Shown: in pieces, positions 1 through 11,218 of the stretch
Layout: every line of letters starts with the position of its first letter
How positions within the stretch are numbered: the stretch's first letter is position 1
Origin: Phocoena phocoena
Lineage: Eukaryota; Chordata; Mammalia; Artiodactyla; Phocoenidae
Direction: 5' to 3'
Assembly (NCBI RefSeq): GCF_963924675.1
Contig: NC_089220.1
Coordinates: forward strand, 166,456,761 to 166,520,760
DNA length: 64,000 bases
Translations under genes and position numbers: made by a program
The notes under the pieces: model-generated
Databases searched by the model: none
Told to the model about the DNA's origin: nothing
What the model saw: only the letters and a program-made list of their open reading frames with translations

Positions 1-464
1 CATGGTAGCCCTTTTCAAGGAACACATGTGGCCTGGTCTTCAAATTGCTGCTGTGTCTGAAACAAAATGTCATCTGGTGTTGGACCTGAATTGTTAACTT
101 CTACATAACGGTGTCATTTATGGAACCACTGTGTAGGTTAGAACACAGGGTGTGACCCTTGGTTTACCACTGTACCTCCCATTCCTGGCACAGTATAGAG
201 GCTGGTCTCTTGAATGAATAGAGCCATCTCTGCAAGTCCGTCCAAGGTACATCTCAGTGCATTATACTTCTTTTTTAAATCATAAGACTCTTAAATTCAG
301 TCTCTTAAGGATAACACCACGACATTAACTATCCTAGAATCTTTCGCTTGTATTAAATACCAATGTCTTCCCCATTTCAGATGCCAGTTTACATTCTACC
401 AGCCTCATTTATAGTTTAAATATGTTCCCCTCCCTTGGCCCATCACTTCTGGCTTAAAGAATTA

Positions 465-570
465 CCCAATTAACTGAATAGGAACCCTAATTGGCCAGTC
501 TCCTTAGATCTGTGAGGCCCAATTAACTGAATAGGAGCCCTAATTGGCCAGTCTCTTTAGATCTGTGAGG
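465..570. repeat. 53-bp tandem duplication, two copies
   Basis: Copies lie at 465-517 and 518-570. Each starts CCCAATTAACTGAATAGGA and ends TTAGATCTGTGAGG. I count two substitutions between them. The near identity points to a recent local duplication; the unit resembles no transposon family I know. Confidence 0.9.
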
Positions 571-2012
571 GTCATCTCTTAAGATGATCGAATCAAAGCA
601 TGCTAATTTGAGAAAATATAAAAAATATAGAAAATCATGAAGAAAAGAGCATCACCCAGGAACTTACCACCCAGAGACAACCTCTCTGGACATTCATCAA
701 ATAGGAAGACTAAACCATGAACCTGATGAAACCAAGGTTCAGGCCCCTATAAATAAATGATTTACTTTCATAATGAATTTTATGTTTCTAACTTGGTATT
801 CTTATTCTGAAGGAGGTCCCTCAAAATTGTAATAAGCTTCAGGACCCACAAAACTTGGATCCCTCACTGCCATTAAGGTGATTAATTGATTTTTTAACAT
901 CTAATTCCTTTCTGTTTTATAACATACTTTGCCACTTAAATACAAATTTTTTTCTCATTGCCATTTTCTTTTAGAATTCCTTTTAATAACAGTGTAGTGT
1001 TCCGGTGAATGGATTTATTATATGAACTGATTTATTAAATGAATCCTCTAATGTTGGAATCTACTCTTCCTCCCCACCCCCCCACCGCTTATTCTTATAA
1101 ACGATGATTTATTGAGCATCCTGGTAAGTATATTTTTGTGCATAAATGTGTAGAAGTTGAATTACTGGCTCAAACCATATGTGTATTTTGGGGGCTTTTG
1201 ACGCATATTGACAAGTAGCTCTTTGGAGAAGTGGTATCAACTTTCTTTCCCAACAGTGGTTTGTGAGGGAACTCATTTTCCCAGCTCCTGTCAGCACTGT
1301 TTATTTTATTGTAAAAACTTTTGCTAATTTCACAGGTATAAAAAGCTATCATTATTTTAATATTTATGTTTTTCTTATTAAGGTGAAAATTGTCAGTTTT
1401 CAATCAGAAAGTACTCTGAGAGCTCTTTATATTTTTAGGGCATTAGCCATTTGCCAGTTACAATGTGTATTGATTCGCCTAGGCTTAAACTGGATTTGGA
1501 GAAACGGAGGCATTTAGGTCATTTGGAATTGTCACCATCATCTGCCTGCAGAAAATGCCGTTTAGGGGAAATTGTGGAAGGCATTCCAGAAGGCAAGCCT
1601 ACGTCTGATTAAGTTGTGGCCACGTTACCGGGAGAATTGAATTCGTTTCAGCTAAAAGATATCTGAGCATCTATTATGTGCCTAGCACTTTACTATCTGT
1701 TACCCTTTGATGAATACAGCTAATTGTAATGCAGAATTTAGCAGAAATGCAAAAGCCATGCTTGCAATTTCAATAAGACATACTTGAGAAAAGTTCCTCA
1801 ATTCTTAATGGAAAAGTGTTGGCGGAAGATGGCTCAGAGATAGAGCACGTGCTAAGCAGAAGTGGTGGGAAAGTCCCCCAAGTGGGTGGCACAGCGTGGA
1901 CAGTGAGCGTGCTTCATAAGGTCACAGAGCGGCACGATGTCCAGTACAACTATGATGTCCTAGGAATGTGGCGTGATTTGGGGTAATAAGGCAACGACGG
2001 GAGGCTGAGGTC

Positions 2013-2367
2013 TGTTTTAGTTGGTTTGGGCGGCTGTGACAAATTACTGAAGACAGGGTGTCTTAAACAACAGTGTATTTCCCACAGTTGCAGAGGCTGG
2101 GAAGTCCAAGGTCAAAGTGTCTGGGTAGGACCCACTTCCTGGTTTGCAGTTAGCCATCATCTCATTGTATCCCCACAAGCCAGAGAGCAGAGATAGAAAA
2201 GAAACTCTGCCATGTCTGTTCTTATGAGAGTGCTAATCCCATTGGGGAAGGGGCTCCACCCTCATGACCTAATTACCTCCCAGAGGCCCCACCTCCAAAT
2301 GCCATCACAGTGGGGATTAGGATTTTAACATGAATTTTGGAGGAACACGAATATTCGGTTCTTAGCA
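2013..2367 (+). mobile_element. MaLR-type LTR, MLT1-like
   Basis: The sequence follows the MLT1-type pattern from TGTTTTAGTTGG through CTTAAACAACAGTGTATTT, CAGAGGCTGGGAAGTCCAAG and CTCATGACCTAATTACCTCC to a terminal TTAGCA. Five-base flanks AGGTC and AGGTA look like an eroded target-site duplication. It is ancient and has no coding content. Confidence 0.7.
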
Positions 2368-2940
2368 AGGTAACACAGTGAAAATCGTTGCGTGCCATAT
2401 GAAGATAAAGAACATCTTCGAAGATGTCCCGCATTCTGGAATGGATTCTGAGATTCAGAAAATTATGAGGATGTGTAACACGATGTGACCTGCCAAGTAC
2501 ACTTAATTTTTTGCAGAATGTCACCAAGAGTTCTTGGTGACAAACACACGTTCCATTTGCAGAGCCATTGAGATGGAAGAACCCAAGTGTTCAGGCTTCT
2601 CAGAAGGTCTGCAAGTGCTGTGAGGTTCCTTTCAACACTCTTGATTTCAGGGCTCTACGCCTTCCCCTACTCCCCCAGCATGTGCATTATTTCTAACCAT
2701 GTGTCATCATTTGCTTCAGTTGACTTCAAGACAGGAATATTTTTTCCAAGCTGCCCCCATCATGTTTCCACATCTTCAAGCAGATGGTCAGGCTAAAAGT
2801 GTGAGGACAGCTAAGATGGTCCAGAGAGGCCAGCTAGAGGAAATGGATGTGGCTAAATGCAAAATTTTAGAGGCTAGGCTGTGTGCTTCCAGGGAGAGAT
2901 TGTGGCTTCTACGGATTGACAAAGTGGGATATATAAGTTA

Positions 2941-3110
2941 GTTAAGCCATTTTACCACCTGTGACTTGTGGCAAGTTACTTGGACCTTCTGAGCTACCTT
3001 CTCCGTATCTGTGAAATGGGGCCATAACACCGACCTCATCAGAGATGCTGATTCAGTGAAATTACATGCGTACCGTTCCTGACACACAGCAGACATCCTA
3101 TAAATGCATT
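2941..3110 (+). mobile_element. MIR SINE relic
   Basis: The core pattern of a sense MIR is visible: ACTTGTGGCAAGTTACTTGG, then CCGTATCTGTGAAATGGGGCC, then a degraded tail region with CCTGACACACAGCAGACATC. Confidence 0.6.
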
Positions 3111-3997
3111 TCCCACGTCCTCTTCCCTTCTTCACAAAAAGGGAGTTTATCATCTAAAGTCCTTCAGCCTTCCTCTGGATCTGGAACAGCCAGCACTAAC
3201 TCAGCGCGAGGGAAGAACGCCAGAGCATGCTGAATCCCATCGCCGTGCCAACAACACGCCATCGTAGATTCAGAAAATTCCTTCTGAGTTTAAGCATTTC
3301 TAAATACCTTTCCCGAACTGAGAAGGCAGAGCGAAGCAAGTGTAAGAAGACTCTTCTCCTCTGTGTGTAAAGGCATCTTTTCCGTCTTCTGTGGATTTTC
3401 ACGACCCGTAACTGGACTTGTGTACCCAGCTGGCAGCTGTACCAGCCAGACCCCGAAGTAACTGTAGTTTAGCCCCAATCGTTTTTTTCACTCAGAGCAG
3501 CCTACAAATTCTATTTCAAGCACACACACGTACAGAATGCAGATGTGGGAATGAAAACCAGGCCCTTTCGGGGAATGAAGCCATGATATTTGACTGTAGT
3601 GAGGCCACTAGTGGCCCATGTACAGGGGCCCCACCCAGGCATAGTTGGGGCTCAGACCTCAAGAGTGGTTTTGGCCTTTGGGTATGACATTAGCAATCAC
3701 GTGGACAGTCACCACATCTCCCGTTCGGGGCAAAGACGTTGCACAGTCTATGATCAGACAGGCTTGAAAGGCTTTTTCTGTACACTGAAAAACGTGTAAC
3801 AGCATGGAAATTCTAGAAAACTAACTCTCTGAAGAAGCTAAGTATCACGCAAAAGGTCTACTCCGATCAAGGAAATGGCCACTTCAGAACGTGCTTCTCG
3901 TGTGTATCCAAACCAGGAACGAGATTCCTAGGCTGTTCGCATCATGCAGAAAAAGCTCTTATAGCCCAGATGGATCCCAAAATGAACATTCCTTTTG

Positions 3998-4132
3998 GAT
4001 GACTAATAAATCATTCATTCATTCATTCAACAAGTATTTATTAAGAACCTACTATATCATTGGTAGTATCACAGGTACTAAGGATGCCCTGGTGAACATC
4101 AACAAGAAACATTTTTAAAGAAATCCCTGGCC
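3998..4132 (-). mobile_element. L2 LINE 3' end, first part
   Basis: ATTCATTCATTCAACAAGTA, TTTATTAAGAACCTACTATA and GGTGAACATCAACAAG match the antisense L2 3' end. The rest of the same element resumes after the SINE inserted at 4133-4296. Confidence 0.65.
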
Positions 4133-4296
4133 GAATTCCCTGGCGGTCCAGCGGTTGTGACTGCTCTTCCGCTGCCGAGGAGGCGGATTCAGTCCCTGGC
4201 GGGGAACTAAGATTCCACCAGCCGTGAGGTGCAGCCAATAAATAAATACATAATAAAAAATTAAAAGGAGACAAGAGGAATTGGATATATTTTTTT
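4133..4296 (+). mobile_element. short tRNA-derived SINE (CHR-2-like) inserted in an L2
   Basis: The body runs GAATTCCCTGGCGGTCCAGC, GGGGAACTAAGATTCCACC and GTGCAGCCAATAAATAAATA. A perfect 12-base duplication AAATCCCTGGCC flanks it (4121-4132 and 4297-4308), which fixes the insertion limits. The A-rich tail is followed by about 30 bases of non-tail sequence before the second duplication. Confidence 0.8.
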
Positions 4297-4308
4297 AAAT
4301 CCCTGGCC

Positions 4309-4515
4309 TCATGAAGCTTCCATTTTGGCAGGAGAGACTGACAATAAACAGTAGTAATAATGAAAATATGAGTTACAGTGTCTAGTGAAAAACACTCAGG
4401 AAGAAAATGAAGCAGGGATGGGGTATGAAATATGAGACAGAGTGGGTGCTGAAATTTTGTAGAAGGTGGTGAGGGGAGGCCTCTCTGGGAAGCTGACTTT
4501 AATGAAAGACTTGAT
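4309..4515 (-). mobile_element. L2 LINE 3' end, second part
   Basis: TCATGAAGCTTCCATTTTGG followed by GAGACTGACAATAAACAGTA continues the antisense L2 pattern interrupted at 4132. The end is diffuse. Confidence 0.55.
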
Positions 4516-5884
4516 GGATGGTTTGGATAAATATAGACTTAGATCAAAAATATTTCCTCCCGGGTTTTCGAGGCTGTGTCTCCATTGTCTTTGGTTTCTG
4601 GGCTGCTGTTAAGAAAACGAATGCCCTTCTGACTTCTCCTTCTTCCCTTGTGACTGTCTCCACACCCGCTGGGAACTTGTAGGAACCTCTGTGTTTCCCC
4701 TGCCATCTGGAACGTCTCAGTGACAAGCCTGAGTGTGTTGAGCGTTTCATGAACACTTTCAGTCTCCAAGCTCATGTCCTTCAGTTTGGGGAGAAAAAAA
4801 AAATCTTATAATACTTTTGGAAAACTGCTCTGTTTTTCCTGACCTCCTTACCCAAATCCCCATTATTAGGAATTGAGAGGCTCTGAAGTCATTCTCTATT
4901 GTTCTTACGGGTTCTCACCTTTTCCCCTCTCTTAGTTGTTTTGCCGCCCTTTTCGAGATTTCGTCAACTTTTTCTTCTCCACTGAATCTGTCATTTCTGT
5001 TCTCATGGTCCCCAGAGCTCGCTCTTGCCCTCCAAATTTCCCCTTTTCTTGGACTGTCTCATCTCTTCTGAGTTTCTGTTTTCTGTTTATTTCTCACATG
5101 AAAGAGGATTTATGAAATGTCTATTAACCCTTGCTAGTCTGTTCATGCATAAGCGAGGCACGGTTGTACTCACTGGAAGCTTTTATATATGGCCCAGGGT
5201 GCTTCACGATAGAGTGACCGGACAGAATCGAAACCTTACCCTCAAAAATCTGTTGGTCTGTTATTGGAGGACAGTCAGCTTTCCTCCAGTTTCCTGACCA
5301 AGACGTCAGCCCTTTGCCAGAATTTTGTCAGAGGGCACCTCATGCACCTTCCCCTGTGCCTCGTGACCCAGAATCCAGTCCGTGGGTTCAACGTCTTCAG
5401 TGGTTCTGCTGTGGCTTTGGGGAATCGCCTGGCTGAATGGGGTAGACAGGGGGACGGAGGAAGCGTGTTGCACCATTACAAAGATTCAGCCAGCCCTCAT
5501 GCTTTCCACTCACTCTGCTTTCTTAGCTTCAGAAGGATCTGGTGCCTCTTTTCCTGAACTTCCCTGGCCCTGCAGTTATGCAGAGTTCTGTGCTTGAAGA
5601 CCTAGGTGTCAGCTTTCTCTCGTCTGCTGCTGTCTCCTCTCTCCTCCCCTTAATTCTTTGATTTATGCTTTTTTAATTCTTCATTGTCATCTGAATGGAA
5701 TTTCAGAAGGAGATAGACATAAATGGGTTACATGAACTGCCATATTTTAGCACAAGTCACATTCTGTTCTGTTTTGAGTCTCTCCTGCCAAAAATTACTC
5801 TATTGGTCCTGGTAGAGTGCCTCAGGAGATTCTCACAAGAAGTAGGAATCAAAACGAAATGTCAGGATCTTCCGTCCCGACGCA

Positions 5885-6365
5885 GTTATCTATCTCTGAA
5901 CAGCAAGTGACCCTAAACATAGTGACCTAAAGCAACCACAGTTGTTGATTTGCTCATGACTCTGCCATTTGGGCAGTGTGTGGAGGGGGCATCTCATTTC
6001 TGTTCCACGGGACATCGGCTGGGACAGCTCTCCTGGGACTGAGGGTTCCCCTCTCAAGATGGTGCACCCACATGACTGGCCAGTGGTCCTGGCTGGAGAA
6101 TGGGTGCTCAGCGAGGGCCGTCAGTCAGGGCTTCCGTTCTTCTTCATGTGGCCTCGGTTGGGCTCCGTGGACGCTTGGTTCCGTGAGGGAGCGTCCAAGA
6201 CCACACTCACCAAGAAGGCAAGCTCTCTTGTGCAAACTCGTATTGAGCTTCCGTTTTGCATCACACTTGCTAGTGTCCCATTGGCCAAAGCAGGTCACAC
6301 GGCCAAGCCCAGACCCCACGCGGGAAGGGACACTCCACAGGGCCACGATGGCTGGGAGGCATGGA
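5885..6365 (+). mobile_element. old LTR-like interspersed repeat, family uncertain
   Basis: The order CCTAAAGCAACCACAG, TTGATTTGCTCATGACTCTG, CCATTTGGGCAGTGTG, CATCGGCTGGGACAGCTC and CCACATGACTGGCCAG resembles a mammal-wide LTR-type repeat seen in many genomes. Two overlapping frames of about 140 codons here are explained by this repeat and show no protein family. I cannot name the family securely. Confidence 0.45.
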
Positions 6366-6963
6366 AGTTTAAAATGCTATGATCCTGTACTTGTGTTGTT
6401 CTTTGTGTAACTGATTTGTTCCATTTTCTTTCTGACACATTGGGGCACCAGGCTCTTGTAGATATTTTCATTTGATATAAACATTCAATATGTATTAGAG
6501 CCACAGAAATGCATTTCCACTTAAAACATTTCTGAATGGACATAAAGACATAACCTATGTCGTTTACCTGTGGCTATAATGATTGTGTTCCTGGTCAGTG
6601 AAAGACGTGGGAAAAAATTCACCCTGTGGGGTCAAATTCCTAAATATACCTTTCAAGGGAATTGAGTATTGTTGTCTTTTGCCTTAGGTTACCAAAGGTT
6701 AGCTTCTTGTCCTTTTGGTTTTAAAATAGTTGAAAATGAGCCTCTTTAACACCTGCCCGGACTCCAAAGAATAAAAGTGGGTATTTACATCATAACCAGA
6801 GAGTGCATTTCTTGGAAATTCCAAACACGTGTCTCTTGTGACGTGCTTTGTAAGCGTGTCCGGAACATTCCTGCCTGTGGTTAGGGCAGAAGTGGCTTAG
6901 CCTGTGCTGTGTGCCGTGTGAGTCTCGGTCTGTGACTGATAACTGTGTCCATCTTGTGTGCAG

Positions 6964-7162
6964 GGGTTCTTTATCTCCAGTATGGAGATGAAACCAAGCA
7001 GCTCAGGATGCCGAATGAAATTACAAGTGCAGACACAATCCGTGCTCTCTTCGTAAGTGCCTTTCCACAGCAGCTCACCATGAAAATGCTGGAGTCGCCC
7101 AGTGTCGCCATTTACATCAAAGATGAAAGCAGAAATGTCTATTATGAGTTAAATGATGTCAG
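6964..7162 (+). CDS. KIAA1217: KIAA1217 (SKT) internal coding exon A, conserved N-terminal domain
   Basis: This exon encodes about 66 residues, beginning VLYLQYGDETKQLRMPNE and ending YELNDVR across the next splice junction. This is the segment conserved between KIAA1217/SKT and its paralogue SRCIN1 (p140Cap), as I recall those proteins; the residues favour KIAA1217. The acceptor is TGTGTGCAG just before 6964 and the donor is AG|GTAAGC at 7162/7163. It starts with the last two bases of a codon (intron phase 1) and ends with two bases of an Arg codon (phase 2), which the next exon completes. The tract before the acceptor is purine-interrupted and so not strong, with a branch-point-like TGACTGAT about 25 bases upstream. 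SKT is known as a cytoplasmic, cytoskeleton-linked protein needed for notochord and intervertebral disc development. The open frame continues upstream into intron, but the splice border and the family alignment both place the exon start at 6964. Confidence 0.93.
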
Positions 7163-7949
7163 GTAAGCTGTTACGTCATTTGTTCGTGTGCGTGTGTCCA
7201 CCATCTAGCGTTGACGGTTGGTACCGACTCCCTATCTCTTTGTGTTCCAGTGAAGAAAGCACACCTGTTGTCCTGATGGGCAGGTTTATTTTATAACCAG
7301 GTGTGAAACCACTATCTGGTTTTCTAGAACTTATTGACAAGGTTTGGTTTACAAAGGTGAGGACAGACTTCTCCCACACAGATCTTTGTATGTTACTTCT
7401 GAAAGGAATGGAAGAAATGAGCCAGTCTGCTGTTTATGTAAGAGTTAGGGGAACTAAGGCCCAGAAAGATCATATGAGTTGAAGGTTATACTTACAGGTA
7501 GAACTTAACCAACTCCTTCTCAAGGGTTCTTGTCATCACAGACAGAGCCTGTAGACATTTTAGGTAATGATCTCACTGGCCTATTCTTTATACGAACAAG
7601 TAAGAATAGAAGCAGTGGACTCTATGCTATTGTCCACAAGAAAGGAGGCTAAGAAGCATTCTCCTTTTCCATTTGTTTCTTAAATAGTTGGCCTTTACTA
7701 AAGGATCCCACTTTCTCAGTGAGCTTTCTCCTGGGCTTCTAGTAAAATGTACTCTAAAACGAGGCTAAATGGAGTCATGCTGTGGCAGGTGGCATGGAAA
7801 GAGAAACATCTTTATCAACCGGAGTGGTGTTGTGCATAGAATAGAAGGGACCATCTGAGCTCTTCCAGCCAAACAAGCCTGAGGAATGGGACTTAAATCA
7901 ACGCAAGTAAGCAGTCGCTAGTATAGCCGCTGAACATTCTAGAGCGGAA

Positions 7950-8095
7950 GAAAATGATTGAGCGACTCATCCAGCCCTTTCATTTGATGGGACCAGAACC
8001 TCAGATGCATAAATGTTAAGACTTACTCAAGATCATGTAGCCGATTAATTTCTAAACCCAGACCCAAACCTGACTGTCCATATTCCTGGCCAAGA
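7950..8095 (-). mobile_element. MIR relic
   Basis: Antisense MIR features: GACCAGAACCTCAGATGCAT, ACTTACTCAAGATCATGTAG and TTTCTAAACCCAGACCCAAA. Boundaries are approximate. Confidence 0.45.
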
Positions 8096-8950
8096 ATTTT
8101 TTATTCCCTCAGAATGTTCTCCCCTCAACTCATCTGGGCCCCAAGTTGGACTTGTGGATCCCTTCCCTGTGGGGATAGCAGACTTTCCTGTTTCTTTATC
8201 ATGGAATTAATAGGAACTACTTTTTTTATATATGCCTTTAGTGCATAATAAATGTAAACTGATAAATATCTAACAGTGATCTGAAATGACATATTTAGGC
8301 ATGTACCAAGGCATATGAGTAATTTAGAGCTTTCAAGGTTCGACACATGCCCTCAGGTATAGGTGCTATATCTGTTACCCCACCTTCCTGCTTTTTAAAA
8401 ACATGTTTCAATATTCATGGGTTTCAGAAAATTCACGTTTGTTTTTTGAAATAAATTATTAAACAAGCTGTCACAAAAAAACCCTGAATTTACAAAGCAT
8501 AAACTTAAACATGAGGTAATCACACGATATTTAGAGAGTATGTTCACAGTAATATAATCCCATGTAGTGGTTTAACATGGACAACCCATCTTCTTGAATG
8601 TCTGCGTTTTGCAGTTAGAGAACTTGAGGGATATGGTAATAATAAATGCACATGAAACTACACAAAGCCACTTTTGATTGTGGAGCTCAAGGCTGATGAG
8701 ATTATTGTAAGCAGTTGGACCCCACTGTCTTGCAGCCCGTGCAAGAATTTCTGTATTGCAATGAGTCACGATTTTCTAGAGGCTTTCCCAAGCCTCAGAG
8801 TATGACTACTAAGACTTTCTGCACACATTCTTTGGGAATGTTGTGACGTAGTCACAAAAGGAGAAATGGGAGGGACGACAAAGAGGAAAAGGTACCCAAA
8901 ACTTCCAAACTGAGATGATCTTTCTTGATGCAAATTCAGTTGATAAAATA

Positions 8951-9029
8951 TTGGATTGGCCAAAAAGTTCATTCTGGTTTTTCCATAAGATGTTATGGAA
9001 AACCTGAATGAACTTTTTGGCCAACCCAA
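8951..9029. mobile_element. mariner-type palindromic MITE, copy 1
   Basis: A 79-bp near-perfect inverted repeat. The left arm, TTGGATTGGCCAAAAAGTTC, is mirrored by GAACTTTTTGGCCAACCCAA, with a short loop around AAGATGTTATGG. It sits between TA dinucleotides at 8949-8950 and 9030-9031, the mariner target duplication. It has no transposase and resembles MADE1-class elements in architecture. Confidence 0.9.
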
Positions 9030-9830
9030 TAAATGAAAGCAGAGCTTGAGAGAAGTGATCACTTTAAACAATAATAATTTTCAGTTAGTTTGTTTCTATT
9101 TGCGGACGTGATGGTCTCCTTGATTCTTAGGCTGCGGTACTGATAGCCTGATTTTTTAAAAAATCTCATTTAAAATGTTTAAGTGGAAAGTCCTTGGTTT
9201 ATAAATTTGTCTATAATTTTACTTTTCAGTGTTTTGATTTACATATAAAAAGTGGATCTAAAAATATTTAAGTGGATAAAATGTGTTTATGTGGTGATGA
9301 TTATAATATTTATGTGAGATGATCACATGTATGTCCTTTCCAAAGAATTATCATTCTTTGCTTTTATGCATAAAATGCCCCAAGTATATTTTATTTTATT
9401 GTATTTCACCATCAGCATTAAATAGAACCTCGCTCCTTGCAAGAAAAAAAAAAAAAATGTAGCGTGTAGATTTTACCTGAAGACACTGGCTTTAGTCTTC
9501 TAAACCCAGAGACAAATTTCATTTCACATCCAATATTTTTGAAGTGACGGTATATTTGTTAAACATTTGGTTCTTTCATCATGGTGTTGGGTTCTCCATC
9601 TTTTCCTTAGGGAAATGCTACAGAGAGTTTAGGCTGAAATTCTGTGTTGTAAATGTTGCCATGGTAAACGCAAGCTGGGCCTTTGCTGTTGGTTCATCTT
9701 GGATGAACATGTTTCTAAATTAATAAATCAACCTCCTGTGTTTTAAATACGTTCAGACCCACACTGAGTTTTTTTCATGGCTCAAGTAAGGTTTTTCAGT
9801 TTCTTTACATCGTCCCTTGGGACTTTGCCC

Positions 9831-9850
9831 CCTCCTCCTCCTCCTCCTCC
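9831..9850. repeat. CTC trinucleotide repeat
   Basis: A run of CTC units in intronic sequence, with no further features. Confidence 0.8.
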
Positions 9851-10499
9851 CAGCCACAGGGTGAGTTCCTGTAGTGAATCCCCACATCCTTTTCTTCCGC
9901 AACCTCTTTACCTCCTAGTAACTTAGTCCCTTCTAATAACAAGGACCGCACGCCTCCCCCTTAAGCAGACTTCTAATGAGCTGCTTGAAATTTGGAGCAA
10001 TCGTGCAAGCTAGTCATTGCTTTAAAGCAACCACTGACGGGTATTTGATGGAGGGAAGCAAGCCTCGTCCAAGGATGCTCCACTTCGTTGAAAACAGAAA
10101 CACAACCCAATAATCCCAATGATTGCGATCAGCCCACAAAACATGTGGCTGCAGCTGGAGGAAAGGAACGTGTCTTCCTGCACAGGGTTCCCTGAGCTCA
10201 CCACGCTGGCACTGGCAGGAATCACAGTGTAGATGGGGCTAAACGTTCCTGGGGGTGTCCCTTCTGCTGATGAAAGCCGCAGGTAGAGGGCGAAGGACTT
10301 CGTAGACATTCCTAAGCTCTTAAATAATTTTGAGGTAGGCTCTTAGCGAATTGTGGTTCTGTCCTTTGCAGCAGTACGAGTGACTCCAGGGTTCTAAGTG
10401 TTTTCAGAGGGAGAGACAGACCAGTGGAAGAATTTATCCGCTGCTTTTCCTGTAATTCAACTTGTATGTAGAACAGTAGTTTTAAAAATCCACTATGGA

Positions 10500-10539
10500 G
10501 AGAAGAATCTAGTAAAATTTTTAAATGCCTTCAAAAAAA
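10500..10539 (+). mobile_element. very short retroposed insert with A-tail
   Basis: A 40-base insert starting GAGAAGAATCTAGTAAAATT and ending in an A run. It is flanked by a perfect 16-base direct repeat AAAAATCCACTATGGA (10484-10499 and 10540-10555). The A-tail plus long duplication is the signature of L1-driven target-primed insertion. The source is not recognisable from so few bases. Confidence 0.75.
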
Positions 10540-11124
10540 AAAAATCCACTATGGAAGAAAGAAAAGGCATCGTAAAGATACTAGTTTTGATCTTTGTGGT
10601 ACATTTTTTTTTCTGGACTGCAAATACATTTTCTATCCCTTGCTTGAGGTGTTTGAAGGGGAAAAAAGCATTTTTCCTTTGCATGTATTCGTGAGATAAG
10701 CAGAAAACCAGGTGTCTGGGCAAAGTAAACAATTAAATATTTAAATATTAACCAAATCCCTTTGAATGTATTGTAAATATGGGAGCTTTATTGTTTCTTA
10801 AAGTGTTAGCTTTCATTACCCCGAATCTTGAAAGAAGGTTTATGCTACCCAATGTTTACGGGTGGAGAACTACGGGGAAAGCATAATACTTTGCTGAGGG
10901 ACCAAAATAAAAAGGAAAGGAAAGAAAAGCCGAAGTCATTTTTCTCCTTTGCCTTATTTATTTTTGCCTATTTTTATGGTAAAAGAACGTTTTGCCTGGT
11001 TGATTGCACACAACGGCTAGATTGTCTGTGGACGTCTTTTACCTGATTCTTACGGGCAGACGGAGGAAATGGCCAAAATAAGGCTCCTTTCATCTGCCAC
11101 AGTTATTGATGTTTTCGATTCCAG

Positions 11125-11218
11125 GAACATTCAGGACAGATCCCTTCTCAAAGTGTACAACAAGGATCCTGCCCATGCATTCAACCACACACCGAAAACT
11201 GTGAACGGAGACGTGAGG
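11125..11218 (+). CDS. KIAA1217: KIAA1217 (SKT) internal coding exon B
   Basis: This 94-bp exon completes the split Arg codon of exon A, then encodes NIQDRSLLKVYNKDPAHAF and on to NGDVR. It continues directly the conserved domain shared by KIAA1217 and SRCIN1. The acceptor is GATTCCAG|G at 11124/11125 and the donor is a textbook AGG|GTAAGT at 11218/11219. Phases are 2 at the start and 0 at the end, so skipping this exon alone would break the frame. The pyrimidine tract before the acceptor is short and mixed. The open frame runs past both borders into intron, but those extensions do not belong to the family sequence. Identification rests on the protein match plus exact phase agreement with the exons on either side. 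Confidence 0.93.

Larger units (their letters stand above)
1..6963 (+). other. KIAA1217: KIAA1217 intron (3' part), upstream of exon A
   Basis: Non-coding by position, since it precedes an internal exon beginning in phase 1. It holds a 53-bp tandem duplication, an MLT1-like LTR, a MIR, an L2 split by a SINE and an LTR-like repeat near 5885-6365, each listed separately. In the remaining stretches (571-2010, 3120-3995, 4520-5880, 6370-6940) I see AT-rich, unremarkable sequence with only short chance open frames. Confidence 0.85.
7163..11124 (+). other. KIAA1217: KIAA1217 intron between exons A and B
   Basis: A 3,962-bp GT-AG intron in phase 2. It contains a MIR relic near 7950-8095, a mariner hairpin element at 8951-9029, a CTC simple repeat near 9831 and a small retroposed insert at 10500-10539. 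The stretch 9035-10480 shows no repeat I recognise. It might include conserved non-coding sequence, but nothing in it says so directly. Confidence 0.85.

Noticed and set aside
5969..6410. Two overlapping plus-strand frames of 137 and 144 codons
   Set aside because: They lie in an old LTR-like repeat, overlap in different frames and match no family I know.
6945..6963. ATG at 6945 as a start codon for exon A
   Set aside because: It lies upstream of the splice acceptor. The phase-1 border and the family sequence show exon A is internal.
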